Positions 1-6,030 of a stretch of DNA of 16,831 nucleotides are shown piece by piece (the first letter of the stretch is position 1; every line of letters begins with the position of its first letter). The notes under the pieces were generated by a model. The model had not been told where the DNA came from, did no database searches, and saw only the letters and a list, made by a program, of their open reading frames with translations. This DNA is from Candidatus Bipolaricaulota bacterium (GTDB taxonomy: Bacteria; Bipolaricaulota; Bipolaricaulia; RBG-16-55-9). The position numbers were made by a program, and so were the translations under genes. The DNA is taken from positions 1 through 16,831 of the forward strand of contig WFPR01000010.1 in NCBI GenBank assembly GCA_015487455.1, read 5' to 3'.

Positions 1-779
1 TAGCTCAAGATGGCCAGGTCGCGGTTCTCGAGCAGGGCCTCGCGCACCCGCTTGCTCCTGATCTGGGGGGCGCGCTCGAGCACGGCGTGCAGCGAGCCGT
101 GCTCCTCGAGCAGCCGGCGGGCCGTGATCTCGCCGATCCCGGGGACGCCGGGGATGTTGTCCACGGGGTCGCCCACCAGCGCCAGATAATCTCGCACCTT
201 CTCGGGCGGGACGCCGAGCGCCCGCCGCACGCCCTCGGCGTCTAAAAGCTCCACGTCGCCCTTGAGGTCGTGGCGGGGCTTCAAGAGCTGCACCCCGTCG
301 CCCACGAGCTGCATGAGGTCCTTGTCGCTGCTCACGATGAGGGCCGCAAGCCCCCGCTCGCGGGCCAGCTGTGCCAGCGTGGCCACGACGTCGTCGGCCT
401 CGTAGCCCGGCACCTCGAAGCGGGCCAGCCCCAGCGCGTCGACGATCGCCTTGGCCTTGGGGATCTGGACGGCCAGCTCGTCGGCCATCGTGGGGCGCTG
501 GGCCTTGTACTCCGCGTAGCGCTGGCGGCGGCGCGTCTCGCCCTTCGAGTCGAAGGCCACCGCCGCGTAGCGCGAGGGGTACTCCTTGAGGATTTTCAGC
601 AGCGTCCGGGTGAACCCGAACACGGCCCCCGTGGGGAAGCCGCGGCTCGTCCGAAAGCCCCGCAGCACGTGGAACGCGGGGTAGAGCACGGACCCGGCGT
701 CGATGAGCAGCAGGCGCCGCCCGTCCGCGCGGGCGCGCGCCCCCTCCAGGGGGTTGTGAGCCGCCGTGTCGGCCGCCAT
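1..779 (-). CDS. polA: DNA polymerase I, N-terminal 5'-3' exonuclease domain (partial)
   Basis: Only the first 259 residues are present; the gene leaves the window at base 1 without a stop. The fragment is the FEN-like 5' nuclease domain that removes RNA primers and flaps. Acidic metal-site residues are visible: D27 (LLIDAG), D77 (VAFD), E127/D129/D130 (GYEADD), D152/D154 (SSDKD) and D204/D207 (LVGDPVDN). They are followed by the helix-hairpin-helix NIPGVPGIGEITARRLL at 208-224. The ATG at 779 follows AGGGCGGAG on the mRNA strand. It gives about a dozen extra residues before the first conserved strand compared with the E. coli enzyme. The gene starts 11 bases after the ruvC stop and is probably co-transcribed with it. 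The polymerase domain lies outside the window, so a stand-alone 5' nuclease is not excluded. Confidence 0.9.
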   Translation of the reverse strand, partial: MAADTAAHNPLEGARARADGRRLLLIDAGSVLYPAFHVLRGFRTSRGFPTGAVFGFTRTLLKILKEYPSRYAAVAFDSKGETRRRQRYAEYKAQRPTMADELAVQIPKAKAIVDALGLARFEVPGYEADDVVATLAQLARERGLAALIVSSDKDLMQLVGDGVQLLKPRHDLKGDVELLDAEGVRRALGVPPEKVRDYLALVGDPVDNIPGVPGIGEITARRLLEEHGSLHAVLERAPQIRSKRVREALLENRDLAILS

Positions 780-790
780 CGCTCCGCCCT

Positions 791-1291
791 TCATTTGCGC
801 ATCGCGTACGCCCGCAGGCCGGAGCGCTCCCGCAATAGATGACAAAGGGCCACGGCCAGGGCGTCCGCGGCGTCGTCCGGCTTGGGCCGATCGTTCAAGC
901 GCAGCAGGCGCTGGACCATCGCCTGCATCTGGGGCTTACGGGCGCGCCCGTAGCCCGTGATCTGGCGCTTGACCTCCAGGGGCGTGTAGGGCGCGCACGG
1001 GAGCCCGCTCAAGGCGCCCGCCAGCAGCACCACCCCCCGCGCCTGGGAGACGCTCATCGCCGTGGTGACGTTCTGGTTGAAGAAGACCTCTTCTACGGCC
1101 AAAACGTCGGGGCGGTGGTCCCGAATGAGGCGCCGCGCGTCCTCGTAGATCGTGCGGAGGCGCTCGGGCAGCGGGTCTTCGGGGGAGGTGCGGATCACCC
1201 CGGCCTCGAGCACCCGGATCCGATCGCCCCGGGCCTCGAGGACGGCGTAGCCCGTGGTCGCCAGCCCGGGATCGACGCCCAGCACGCGCAT
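791..1291 (-). CDS. ruvC: Holliday junction endodeoxyribonuclease RuvC
   Basis: This 166-residue protein is the normal length for RuvC, the dimeric endonuclease that resolves Holliday junctions during recombinational repair. The RNase-H-like fold is marked by VDPGLATTGYAV near the N-terminus. The four catalytic acids fall at D7, E67 (AVEEVFF), D140 and D143 (DDAADALA). FNQN at 71-74 and the basic stretch QITGYGRARKPQ match the family. The ATG lies four bases downstream of the yceD stop with no strong Shine-Dalgarno, which suggests translational coupling. No ruvA or ruvB is visible next to it; the partner is polA immediately downstream, so the two form a small repair/replication pair. Confidence 0.97.
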   Translation of the reverse strand: MRVLGVDPGLATTGYAVLEARGDRIRVLEAGVIRTSPEDPLPERLRTIYEDARRLIRDHRPDVLAVEEVFFNQNVTTAMSVSQARGVVLLAGALSGLPCAPYTPLEVKRQITGYGRARKPQMQAMVQRLLRLNDRPKPDDAADALAVALCHLLRERSGLRAYAMRK

Positions 1292-1295
1292 CGTT

Positions 1296-1853
1296 TCAGC
1301 CCGAGTTCGAGTTGGCGCCGGCCCCGGCCAGCAGCGCCTTGAGCTTGCGGAGCCGCGGGTCGACGGGCCTTTCGCCTTGGGGTTCCGCCCGGGCGTGCTC
1401 GCAGGGGCCCTCGTTCAGGTCCCGGCCGCAGGCGGGACAGAGCCCCTTGCAGTCGGGACGGCAGAGGGGCTTCGCCTCGATCGAGGCGCGGATCAGGCTC
1501 TCGACGTAGGGCGCGAGGTCGAGCACCTCGACGCCGTGCTCGTAGCGGAAGTCCGTGAGGGGGGCGCCCCACGCCCCGCCCTCGGGCTCCTCGCGCAGCT
1601 CCATCCGCTCCTCCCGGTGGACGGGGTGGCGGATCGGGCGCAGGCACCGGCTGCACTCCAGCTCCACCGTCGTGGCCAGCTCCGCAGTCAGATGGACGGC
1701 GTCGCCGCGGGCGACCGCCTCCCCGCGGAAGCGCACCGCCTCCACGAAGGGGAGCCGCCGACCCTTGTAGTCCAGCTCGACCCACGCCTCCGTCCAGTCG
1801 AACGGGACCCGCTCGCCCGGCGACTCCTTCAGCCGCTTGAGGTTGAGCTTCAT
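1296..1853 (-). CDS. yceD: DUF177 / YceD family protein (23S rRNA accumulation protein type)
   Basis: This 185-residue protein matches the DUF177/YceD fold. The central VELECSRCLRP (C67, C70) is followed by the C-terminal signature CRPDCKGLCPACGRDLNEGPC, with C131, C135, C139, C142 and C151 as likely zinc ligands. In E. coli YceD is tied to 23S rRNA accumulation, and the gene normally precedes rpmF (ribosomal protein L32). Here rpmF is absent: ruvC begins four bases after the stop, and folP lies upstream across a 69-base gap. Its translation start is preceded by a purine-rich leader containing AAAGGAGAGG. The C-terminal AGAGANSNSG is low-complexity. Family assignment is secure; the role in this organism is inferred. 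Confidence 0.88.
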   Translation of the reverse strand: MKLNLKRLKESPGERVPFDWTEAWVELDYKGRRLPFVEAVRFRGEAVARGDAVHLTAELATTVELECSRCLRPIRHPVHREERMELREEPEGGAWGAPLTDFRYEHGVEVLDLAPYVESLIRASIEAKPLCRPDCKGLCPACGRDLNEGPCEHARAEPQGERPVDPRLRKLKALLAGAGANSNSG

Positions 1854-1855
1854 GG

Positions 1856-1888
1856 CCTCTCCTTTCCTTTCCCCTTTCCCTTCCCCTT
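1856..1888 (-). promoter_or_regulatory. Homopurine leader and ribosome binding site of yceD
   Basis: Thirty-three uninterrupted pyrimidines on the plus strand give an all-purine stretch in the transcript directly before the yceD ATG (1853). The proximal part contains AAAGGAGAGG, a strong Shine-Dalgarno. The rest repeats the same GGGAAA-like unit with a six-base period, which continues more weakly toward the folP stop at 1923-1925. It supplies several alternative ribosome-docking sites. It belongs to the hexamer-tract family listed elsewhere. Confidence 0.6.
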
Positions 1889-1922
1889 GCTTGGCCTTGC
1901 TGGTCTAAGGGCTCGGGTCGGG

Positions 1923-2783
1923 TTACGCTTGGGGCGGCTGCGTTGCCGGGGCGTGCCCGGCGCGGGCGACGGCGTCGGCCACGGCCAGCGCCCGCCTCAC
2001 GGGCTTCACGTCGTGCACCCGGACGATGTCCGCGCCGCCGAGGGCGCCCACCACGGCCGCCCCGATCGTCTCCTCCAGGCGCTCCGCCGGGGGCCGCCCC
2101 GTGAGCAGCCCCAGGAACGACTTGCGCGACGGCCCGATCAACAAGGGCCGCCCCAGCGCCTTGAACGCCCTCAGGTTCCTCAAGATCTCCCAGTTGTCCT
2201 CGGGCCGCTTGCCGAACCCCAGCCCCGGATCGACGATGATGGTCCGCTCGTCGACGCCCCGCTCGCAGGCCCACGCGATCCGCTCCCGCAAAAACGACGT
2301 GATCTCCCCGACGACGTCGTGATAGAAGGGGTTCCGCTGCATCGTCTTGGGCGTCCCCTTCATGTGCATGAGCACCACGGGCGCCTGCGCGGCCGCGACG
2401 ACCTCGACCATCCGGGGGTCGAAGCGCAGGGCGCTGACGTCGTTGACGATGTCCGCCCCGGCCTCGAGGGCCGCCTCCGCGACCCGGGCCTTGTACGTGT
2501 CGACGGAGAGGCAGACGTCGGGGAACTCCCGGCGCACGGCCTCGATCACGGGGATCACCCGGCGCAGCTCCTCGTCGAGGGGCACGGGCTCGGCGCCGGG
2601 GCGGGTCGACTCGCCGCCTACGTCCAAAATGTCCGCGCCCTCGGCGATCAGCTGGCGGGCGCGCGCCACGGCTCGCTCCAAATCGCAGTAGAGCCCGCCG
2701 TCGGAGAACGAGTCCGGCGTCACGTTCAGCACGCCCATCACGAGCGTCCGCCGGCCCAGCTCCTTGAGGACGTCCGTGCCCAT
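1923..2783 (-). CDS. folP: Dihydropteroate synthase
   Basis: FolP condenses 6-hydroxymethyl-7,8-dihydropterin pyrophosphate with p-aminobenzoate to make dihydropteroate in folate synthesis, and is the sulfonamide target. With the ATG at 2783 the protein has 286 residues, the usual size. TIM-barrel signature loops appear in order: NVTPDSFSDGG (20-30), DVGGESTRPGA (54-64), SVDT (93-96), NDVSA (114-118), MHMKG (139-143), DPGLGFGK (185-192), GPSRKSF (217-223) and RVHDV (255-259). The open frame extends to 2936, but the added residues are not conserved and would span the promoter. An in-frame GTG at 2789 falls exactly where transcription should begin and is an alternative, leaderless start. The short tail PATQPPQA is low-complexity. 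Confidence 0.96.
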   Translation of the reverse strand: MGTDVLKELGRRTLVMGVLNVTPDSFSDGGLYCDLERAVARARQLIAEGADILDVGGESTRPGAEPVPLDEELRRVIPVIEAVRREFPDVCLSVDTYKARVAEAALEAGADIVNDVSALRFDPRMVEVVAAAQAPVVLMHMKGTPKTMQRNPFYHDVVGEITSFLRERIAWACERGVDERTIIVDPGLGFGKRPEDNWEILRNLRAFKALGRPLLIGPSRKSFLGLLTGRPPAERLEETIGAAVVGALGGADIVRVHDVKPVRRALAVADAVARAGHAPATQPPQA

Positions 2784-2795
2784 GGCCACGAGGGT

Positions 2796-2824
2796 ATGAT
2801 AACCGGCACGATCCGCCCGCACAA
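2796..2824 (-). promoter_or_regulatory. Predicted sigma70-type promoter of the folP-yceD-ruvC-polA cluster
   Basis: On the minus strand TTGTGC (2824-2819) and TATCAT (2801-2796) are separated by exactly 17 bases. The -10 matches consensus at five of six positions, the -35 at three. Six bases after the -10 comes an in-frame GTG (2789), then the folP ATG (2783), so the transcript would have a leader of 0-6 bases. Position and spacing are seen directly; activity is inferred. Confidence 0.5.
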
Positions 2825-2850
2825 CGACGGACGGCCCGGGACGACGGGCC

Positions 2851-2879
2851 TTGCGCCCCGCGGCCCCGTCGAGTAGCCT
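2851..2879 (+). promoter_or_regulatory. Weak candidate promoter for rplI-murJ
   Basis: TTGCGC (2851-2856) and TAGCCT (2874-2879) are 17 bases apart. The -10 keeps only the three most conserved positions (TAxxxT). The -35 is identical to that proposed for the dehydrogenase gene at 13341-13346. It would give a leader of about 50 bases carrying the Shine-Dalgarno GGAGGAGG at 2915-2922, twelve bases before the rplI ATG. The rest of the 2784-2934 gap holds the divergent folP promoter and a possible short hairpin near 2832-2849 (GGCCCG/CGGGCC). Confidence 0.3.
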
Positions 2880-2934
2880 AAGCGGCGCGCACGCAGGAGC
2901 CCCTAGAGGGCCACGGAGGAGGCGTTGAAACCCC

Positions 2935-3468
2935 ATGGCTCGTCGAAAGTCGAAGGTGCAGGTGCTGTTGACTCAGCCCGTGGAGAAGCTGGGCGAGCCC
3001 GGCGACGTCGTGGAGGTCGCGCCGGGCTACGCGCGCAACTACCTGTTGCCGAAGGGCTTGGCCGTCGAGCCCACGCCGCACAACGTCGAGCGCCTGCGCA
3101 AGATCCGCGAGCAGCGGCTGGCGGAGCTGCGCTCGCGCGAGGAGCAGGCCCGCGCCCTGAAGGAGAAGCTCGAGGGGGCCGTGCTCACCTTCTACCGCAA
3201 GGTGCACGACGAGGAGAAGCTCTACAGCTCGGTGCGGCCGGAGGAGATCGTCGCCCAGATCGAGGAGAGGTTCGGGGTCAGGCTGGAGCGGGACCGCGTG
3301 CAACTGGAGCGGCCCATCGAGACCGTCGGCCGCCACCCCGTGACCCTCACCCTCTACAAGGACATCACCGCCGAGGTCACGATCGAGGTGCTGCCCGAGG
3401 GCGAAAGCGAGCCCTCTTCGGGCGCTCAAGCGTCCGACCCCGACTCAAGCCCGACCGAAGCGACGTGA
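2935..3468 (+). CDS. rplI: 50S ribosomal protein L9
   Basis: L9 binds 23S rRNA with its N-terminal domain and reaches out from the large subunit. The 177-residue product shows the N-terminal signature VQVLLTQPVEKLGEPGDVVE and VAPGYARNYLLPKGLAV up to about residue 45, a long charged linker helix (48-80), and the C-terminal domain from KLYSSVRPEEI to DITAEVTIEVLP. The N-terminus carries about six extra basic residues (ARRKSK). The C-terminus has a 20-odd residue Ser/Pro/acidic tail after VLPEG that is not part of the family fold. GGAGGAGG upstream supports the ATG. murJ begins one base after the stop. Confidence 0.96.
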   Translation: MARRKSKVQVLLTQPVEKLGEPGDVVEVAPGYARNYLLPKGLAVEPTPHNVERLRKIREQRLAELRSREEQARALKEKLEGAVLTFYRKVHDEEKLYSSVRPEEIVAQIEERFGVRLERDRVQLERPIETVGRHPVTLTLYKDITAEVTIEVLPEGESEPSSGAQASDPDSSPTEAT

Positions 3469-3469
3469 G

Positions 3470-5047
3470 GTGAGGGCGAGCGCGGGCACGGGCGCGGGCG
3501 AGCGCGGGAGGGGTCTCCTCGAGGGCGCGCTGGTGGTCGCCGCCGCGACGGCCCTCAGCCGCCTGCTGGGGCTGGTCCGCGAGGTGGTCATCGCCGACAA
3601 GTTCGGCGCCAGCGCGGAGTACGACGCCTTCATCGTCGCGTTCTTGATCCCCCATCTGCTGCGGCGGCTCCTGGCCGAGGGGGCGCTCAGCACCGCGTTC
3701 GTCCCGCTGTTCGCGGCCAAGCTCGCCCGGGGCCGCGCCGCCGCCGAGCGCTTCGCGGGCACCGTCCTGACGCTGGCGCTGCTCCTCTTTCCCCTGATCA
3801 TCTGGCTGGGGGTGCGGCTCGCCCCGAGCTACGTCCCGCTCCTGGCCGATGGCTTCGACGAGGCCAAGCGCCAGCTGACGCTCCGGCTCGTGCCCGTGAC
3901 CTTCCCGTTCCTGGGGCTGGTGGGCTTGGCCGCGATCGTGATGGGCATCCTGAGCGCCCACGAGCGCTTCCTCGCCCCCGCGGTCGCGCCCGCCCTCTTC
4001 AACGTCGGGCTGATCGTCGGGGCGCTGGCGCTGGCGCCGCGCCTCGAGCCCCCCATTTTGGGGCTGGCCTACGGGGTGCTGCTCGGCGGGCTGGCCCAGC
4101 TGCTCTTCCAGATCCCCTTTTTAAAGGGCGTCTTCCGCTACCGGCCCGCGCTCGACGTGCGCGACGAGGGCCTGGGCAAACTTTGTATGCTCATGCTGCC
4201 CACGGTGCTGGGCCTCGTCGTCGTCGAGCTGAACGTCTTAGTCGACAACAAGCTCGCCTCCCGGCTGGAGGACGGGAGCATCGCGGCGCTGCAGTACGCC
4301 GTCCGCCTCTTCCAGCTGCCGCTGGGGCTGTTCGCGGTGGCGCTGGCCACCGTGCTGCTCCCGCGCCTGAGCGCCCACGCCGCCCAAAATCAACGAGGGG
4401 CGTTTCGGGACGCCCTGGGGCGGGCGCTCGGCTTGGCCCTCTTCATCCTGCTCCCCGCGACGGCGGGGCTGATCGCGCTCGGCGGCCCGATCATCGCGCT
4501 GCTCTTCGAGCACGGGCGCTTCACCCCCGACGACACGGCCCGCACGCTCGCCGCGCTGCGCTTCCTGGCGCTGGGGATCGTGGGCTACGGGCTGGCGCAC
4601 CCGCTCACCCGCGCCTTCTACGCCTTGCAGGACACGCGGACGCCCGTGTGGATCGGCGCCGTCGCCGTGGGGCTCAACATCGCGCTCGACTACGCGCTCG
4701 TCGGGCCCCTGGGCGTCGGGGGCCTGGCGCTGGCCACGGCCGCGGCGGGGCTCGTCCAGATGGGGCTGCTGGCCGTCGCGCTCCAACGGCGCCTGCGCGC
4801 GCCGCTCTTGAGCCCCCTCGTCCCGATCGCGTTGAAGCTCGCGCTGAGCGCGGGCGCGATGGGCCTGCTCGTCTGGGGGGTGGACGCCCAGCTGGCCCGC
4901 CTCGGGCTGGGCGAGGCGCTGCGGGTGGGGCTCGGCCTCACGGTGGGGGCGCTGAGCTACGGAGCTTTAGTGCTCCGGGCGCGCCTGGTGCCGGAGGAGC
5001 TCGTGGCGTGGCTCAAAGCGAAGGGGCTAAAGCTCGCCCGGCTTTAG
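3470..5047 (+). CDS. murJ: Lipid II flippase MurJ (MviN family)
   Basis: This 525-residue polytopic membrane protein has the length and hydrophobic pattern of MurJ, which moves lipid II across the inner membrane for peptidoglycan synthesis. The N-terminal signature is clear: SRLLGLVREVVIADKFG places the essential arginines at R31 and R37, followed by DAFIVAFLIPHLLRRLLAEG (52-71) and STAFVPLF. Later landmarks are FEHGRFTPDDT and AFYALQDTRTPV. I chose the GTG at 3470, one base after the rplI stop; no strong ribosome site is visible, so translation is probably coupled. The first 15 residues (MRASAGTGAGERGRG) are low-complexity and come from a six-base-period tract. The last 21 bases overlap the convergent gene on the other strand. 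Confidence 0.96.
   Translation: MRASAGTGAGERGRGLLEGALVVAAATALSRLLGLVREVVIADKFGASAEYDAFIVAFLIPHLLRRLLAEGALSTAFVPLFAAKLARGRAAAERFAGTVLTLALLLFPLIIWLGVRLAPSYVPLLADGFDEAKRQLTLRLVPVTFPFLGLVGLAAIVMGILSAHERFLAPAVAPALFNVGLIVGALALAPRLEPPILGLAYGVLLGGLAQLLFQIPFLKGVFRYRPALDVRDEGLGKLCMLMLPTVLGLVVVELNVLVDNKLASRLEDGSIAALQYAVRLFQLPLGLFAVALATVLLPRLSAHAAQNQRGAFRDALGRALGLALFILLPATAGLIALGGPIIALLFEHGRFTPDDTARTLAALRFLALGIVGYGLAHPLTRAFYALQDTRTPVWIGAVAVGLNIALDYALVGPLGVGGLALATAAAGLVQMGLLAVALQRRLRAPLLSPLVPIALKLALSAGAMGLLVWGVDAQLARLGLGEALRVGLGLTVGALSYGALVLRARLVPEELVAWLKAKGLKLARL
3474..3510 (+). repeat. Hexamer-period low-complexity tract at the start of murJ
   Basis: Units such as GCGAGC, GCGGGC, ACGGGC and GCGGGC run in register from about 3477, giving alternating Ala/Gly/Arg residues at the very N-terminus of MurJ, before the first membrane segment. 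Units are degenerate rather than identical. Confidence 0.5.
5027..5047. terminator. Shared stop-codon palindrome between convergent murJ and the Cys-rich gene
   Basis: CTAAAGC (5027-5033) and GCTTTAG (5041-5047) form a perfect 7-base inverted repeat around a 7-base loop. The right arm ends in the murJ stop (CTT TAG); the left arm, read on the minus strand, ends in the stop of the opposing gene (CTT TAG). Both proteins therefore end in Leu-stop inside the same hairpin. No U-run follows on either side, so it would be a weak or non-canonical bidirectional terminator, or an mRNA 3'-end stabiliser. Confidence 0.4.
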
Positions 5048-5692
5048 GATCCGGGGGCCGGGCGTCTCGATCAAGCCTTCCCTCTTCGCTTTCGCTTTCA
5101 GCTCCTCGGGGACGCCGAGGACCGCCTCCACGTGGCCCAGCAGCCCGTGGAGGGCTTGGCGGGGCTCGCCGTCCCTCCGGAGGGCGCACACGGCCTTGAG
5201 CAGCGCCTCGACGGCCGCTCGGGCGTCCTCGGGGTCCAGCGCGCCGCCCTGCCGCTGCAGATACGCGCGCGCGGCCTCCAGCAGCCGTCGGCCCAGCGGG
5301 GACTCGGGCGGCGCCTCGATCAGCTCGATCGGCCCGAGCTTGCTCCTCAGGCGCTCCAGCGCCTCGACGAGCTGCGCGTCCGTCCCGCGGGTCCGCTCCG
5401 TGGTGAAGAAGCGATAGATCTCCAGCTCCAGGAACAGCAGGAAGTCGAGCGGCGCGCGGCGGCCCGCCCGATAGAGCGGGTCCACGGCGTCGACCCAGAC
5501 CCGATGGAACGCCGGCCCGAGGCGCCGGCGCTGGTACTCCTCGTGCTCGCGGAAGTATTTACAGTGGGGAGGGCACTCGATCTCGACGCCGCGGTGACGC
5601 CCGCAGCACGCCGGGCAGATCGGCCCGTCCAGCGCGGGGCAGGCGCGTCGCCCCCGCTCCGCACGGCAGCGCACGCAGGGCGAGGTTGCCAT
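5027..5692 (-). CDS. Unrecognised protein with N-terminal zinc-finger-like Cys cluster
   Basis: I do not recognise this 221-residue protein. Its first 44 residues carry eight cysteines and two histidines: C6xxC9, C18, C26xxC29C30, H33, C40, H43, C44. The order resembles a cross-brace HIT/MYND-type zinc finger. The remainder looks largely helical, with an aromatic stretch at 82-96 (DFLLFLELEIYRFF) and no membrane segment or signal peptide. The C-terminal KAKAKREG arises from a short six-base repeat. It lies 20 bases after a DUF59 gene and is the last gene of the Rrf2-Mrp-DUF59 cluster, so a role linked to metal or Fe-S handling is a reasonable guess but only contextual. The start at 5692 has no clear ribosome site. 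The coding pattern agrees with its neighbours, so I consider it a real gene. Confidence 0.75.
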   Translation of the reverse strand: MATSPCVRCRAERGRRACPALDGPICPACCGRHRGVEIECPPHCKYFREHEEYQRRRLGPAFHRVWVDAVDPLYRAGRRAPLDFLLFLELEIYRFFTTERTRGTDAQLVEALERLRSKLGPIELIEAPPESPLGRRLLEAARAYLQRQGGALDPEDARAAVEALLKAVCALRRDGEPRQALHGLLGHVEAVLGVPEELKAKAKREGLIETPGPRILKPGEL

Positions 5693-5712
5693 TCGTTGCT
5701 ATTAGAAGGCTA

Positions 5713-6024
5713 CTAGAAGAAGCCCAGCTCGGCCTTGGCCTCCTCGCTCATCATCTCGGGGGTCCACGGCGGGTCGAAGACGAACTCCACCTCGACGCTC
5801 ACGTCGTCGCCGTAGCGCTCCTGGATGACCCGCCGCACTTCGCCCTCGAGCACGTCGTAGAGGGGGCAACCCGGGGTGGTGAGGGTCATCTCCACCCGCA
5901 CGGCCTTCTCGCCCTGGATCTCGATGTCGTAGACGAGTCCCAGGTCCACCACGTTGATCCCCAGCTCCGGGTCGACCACGTGCTCGCGGAGCAGCTCCCG
6001 GATCTCGTCCGCGTTCAGCGCCAT
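5713..6024 (-). CDS. DUF59 / MIP18-family iron-sulfur assembly protein
   Basis: This 103-residue single-domain protein belongs to the DUF59 family (SufT, PaaD, MIP18 relatives), which assists Fe-S cluster maturation. It shows the typical order: VVDPELGINVVDLGLVYDI (16-34), the loop MTLTTPGCPL with the conserved C53, and a C-terminal DPPWTPEMMSEEAKAELGF. The ATG lies six bases downstream of the mrp stop, with a GGGGAG ribosome site inside the end of mrp. DUF59 proteins and Mrp-type carriers often co-occur, and Mrp here carries its own N-terminal DUF59-like domain. Tandem TAG stop codons end the gene. Confidence 0.92.
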   Translation of the reverse strand: MALNADEIRELLREHVVDPELGINVVDLGLVYDIEIQGEKAVRVEMTLTTPGCPLYDVLEGEVRRVIQERYGDDVSVEVEFVFDPPWTPEMMSEEAKAELGFF

Positions 6025-6030
6025 GCGCCC

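Noticed and set aside
2795..2800. TATGAT on the plus strand as the rplI -10 box
   Set aside because: No -35-like hexamer lies 16-18 bases upstream; the motif is the opposite-strand view of the folP -10 region.
1254..2876. 540-codon plus-strand open frame
   Set aside because: It is antisense to folP and yceD, which are well conserved; long antisense frames are expected at this GC content. Its Phe-Pro repeat is the hexamer tract read in the other direction.
2784..2936. Upstream extension of folP to 2936
   Set aside because: The extra residues are not conserved, span the predicted promoter and overlap the rplI start.
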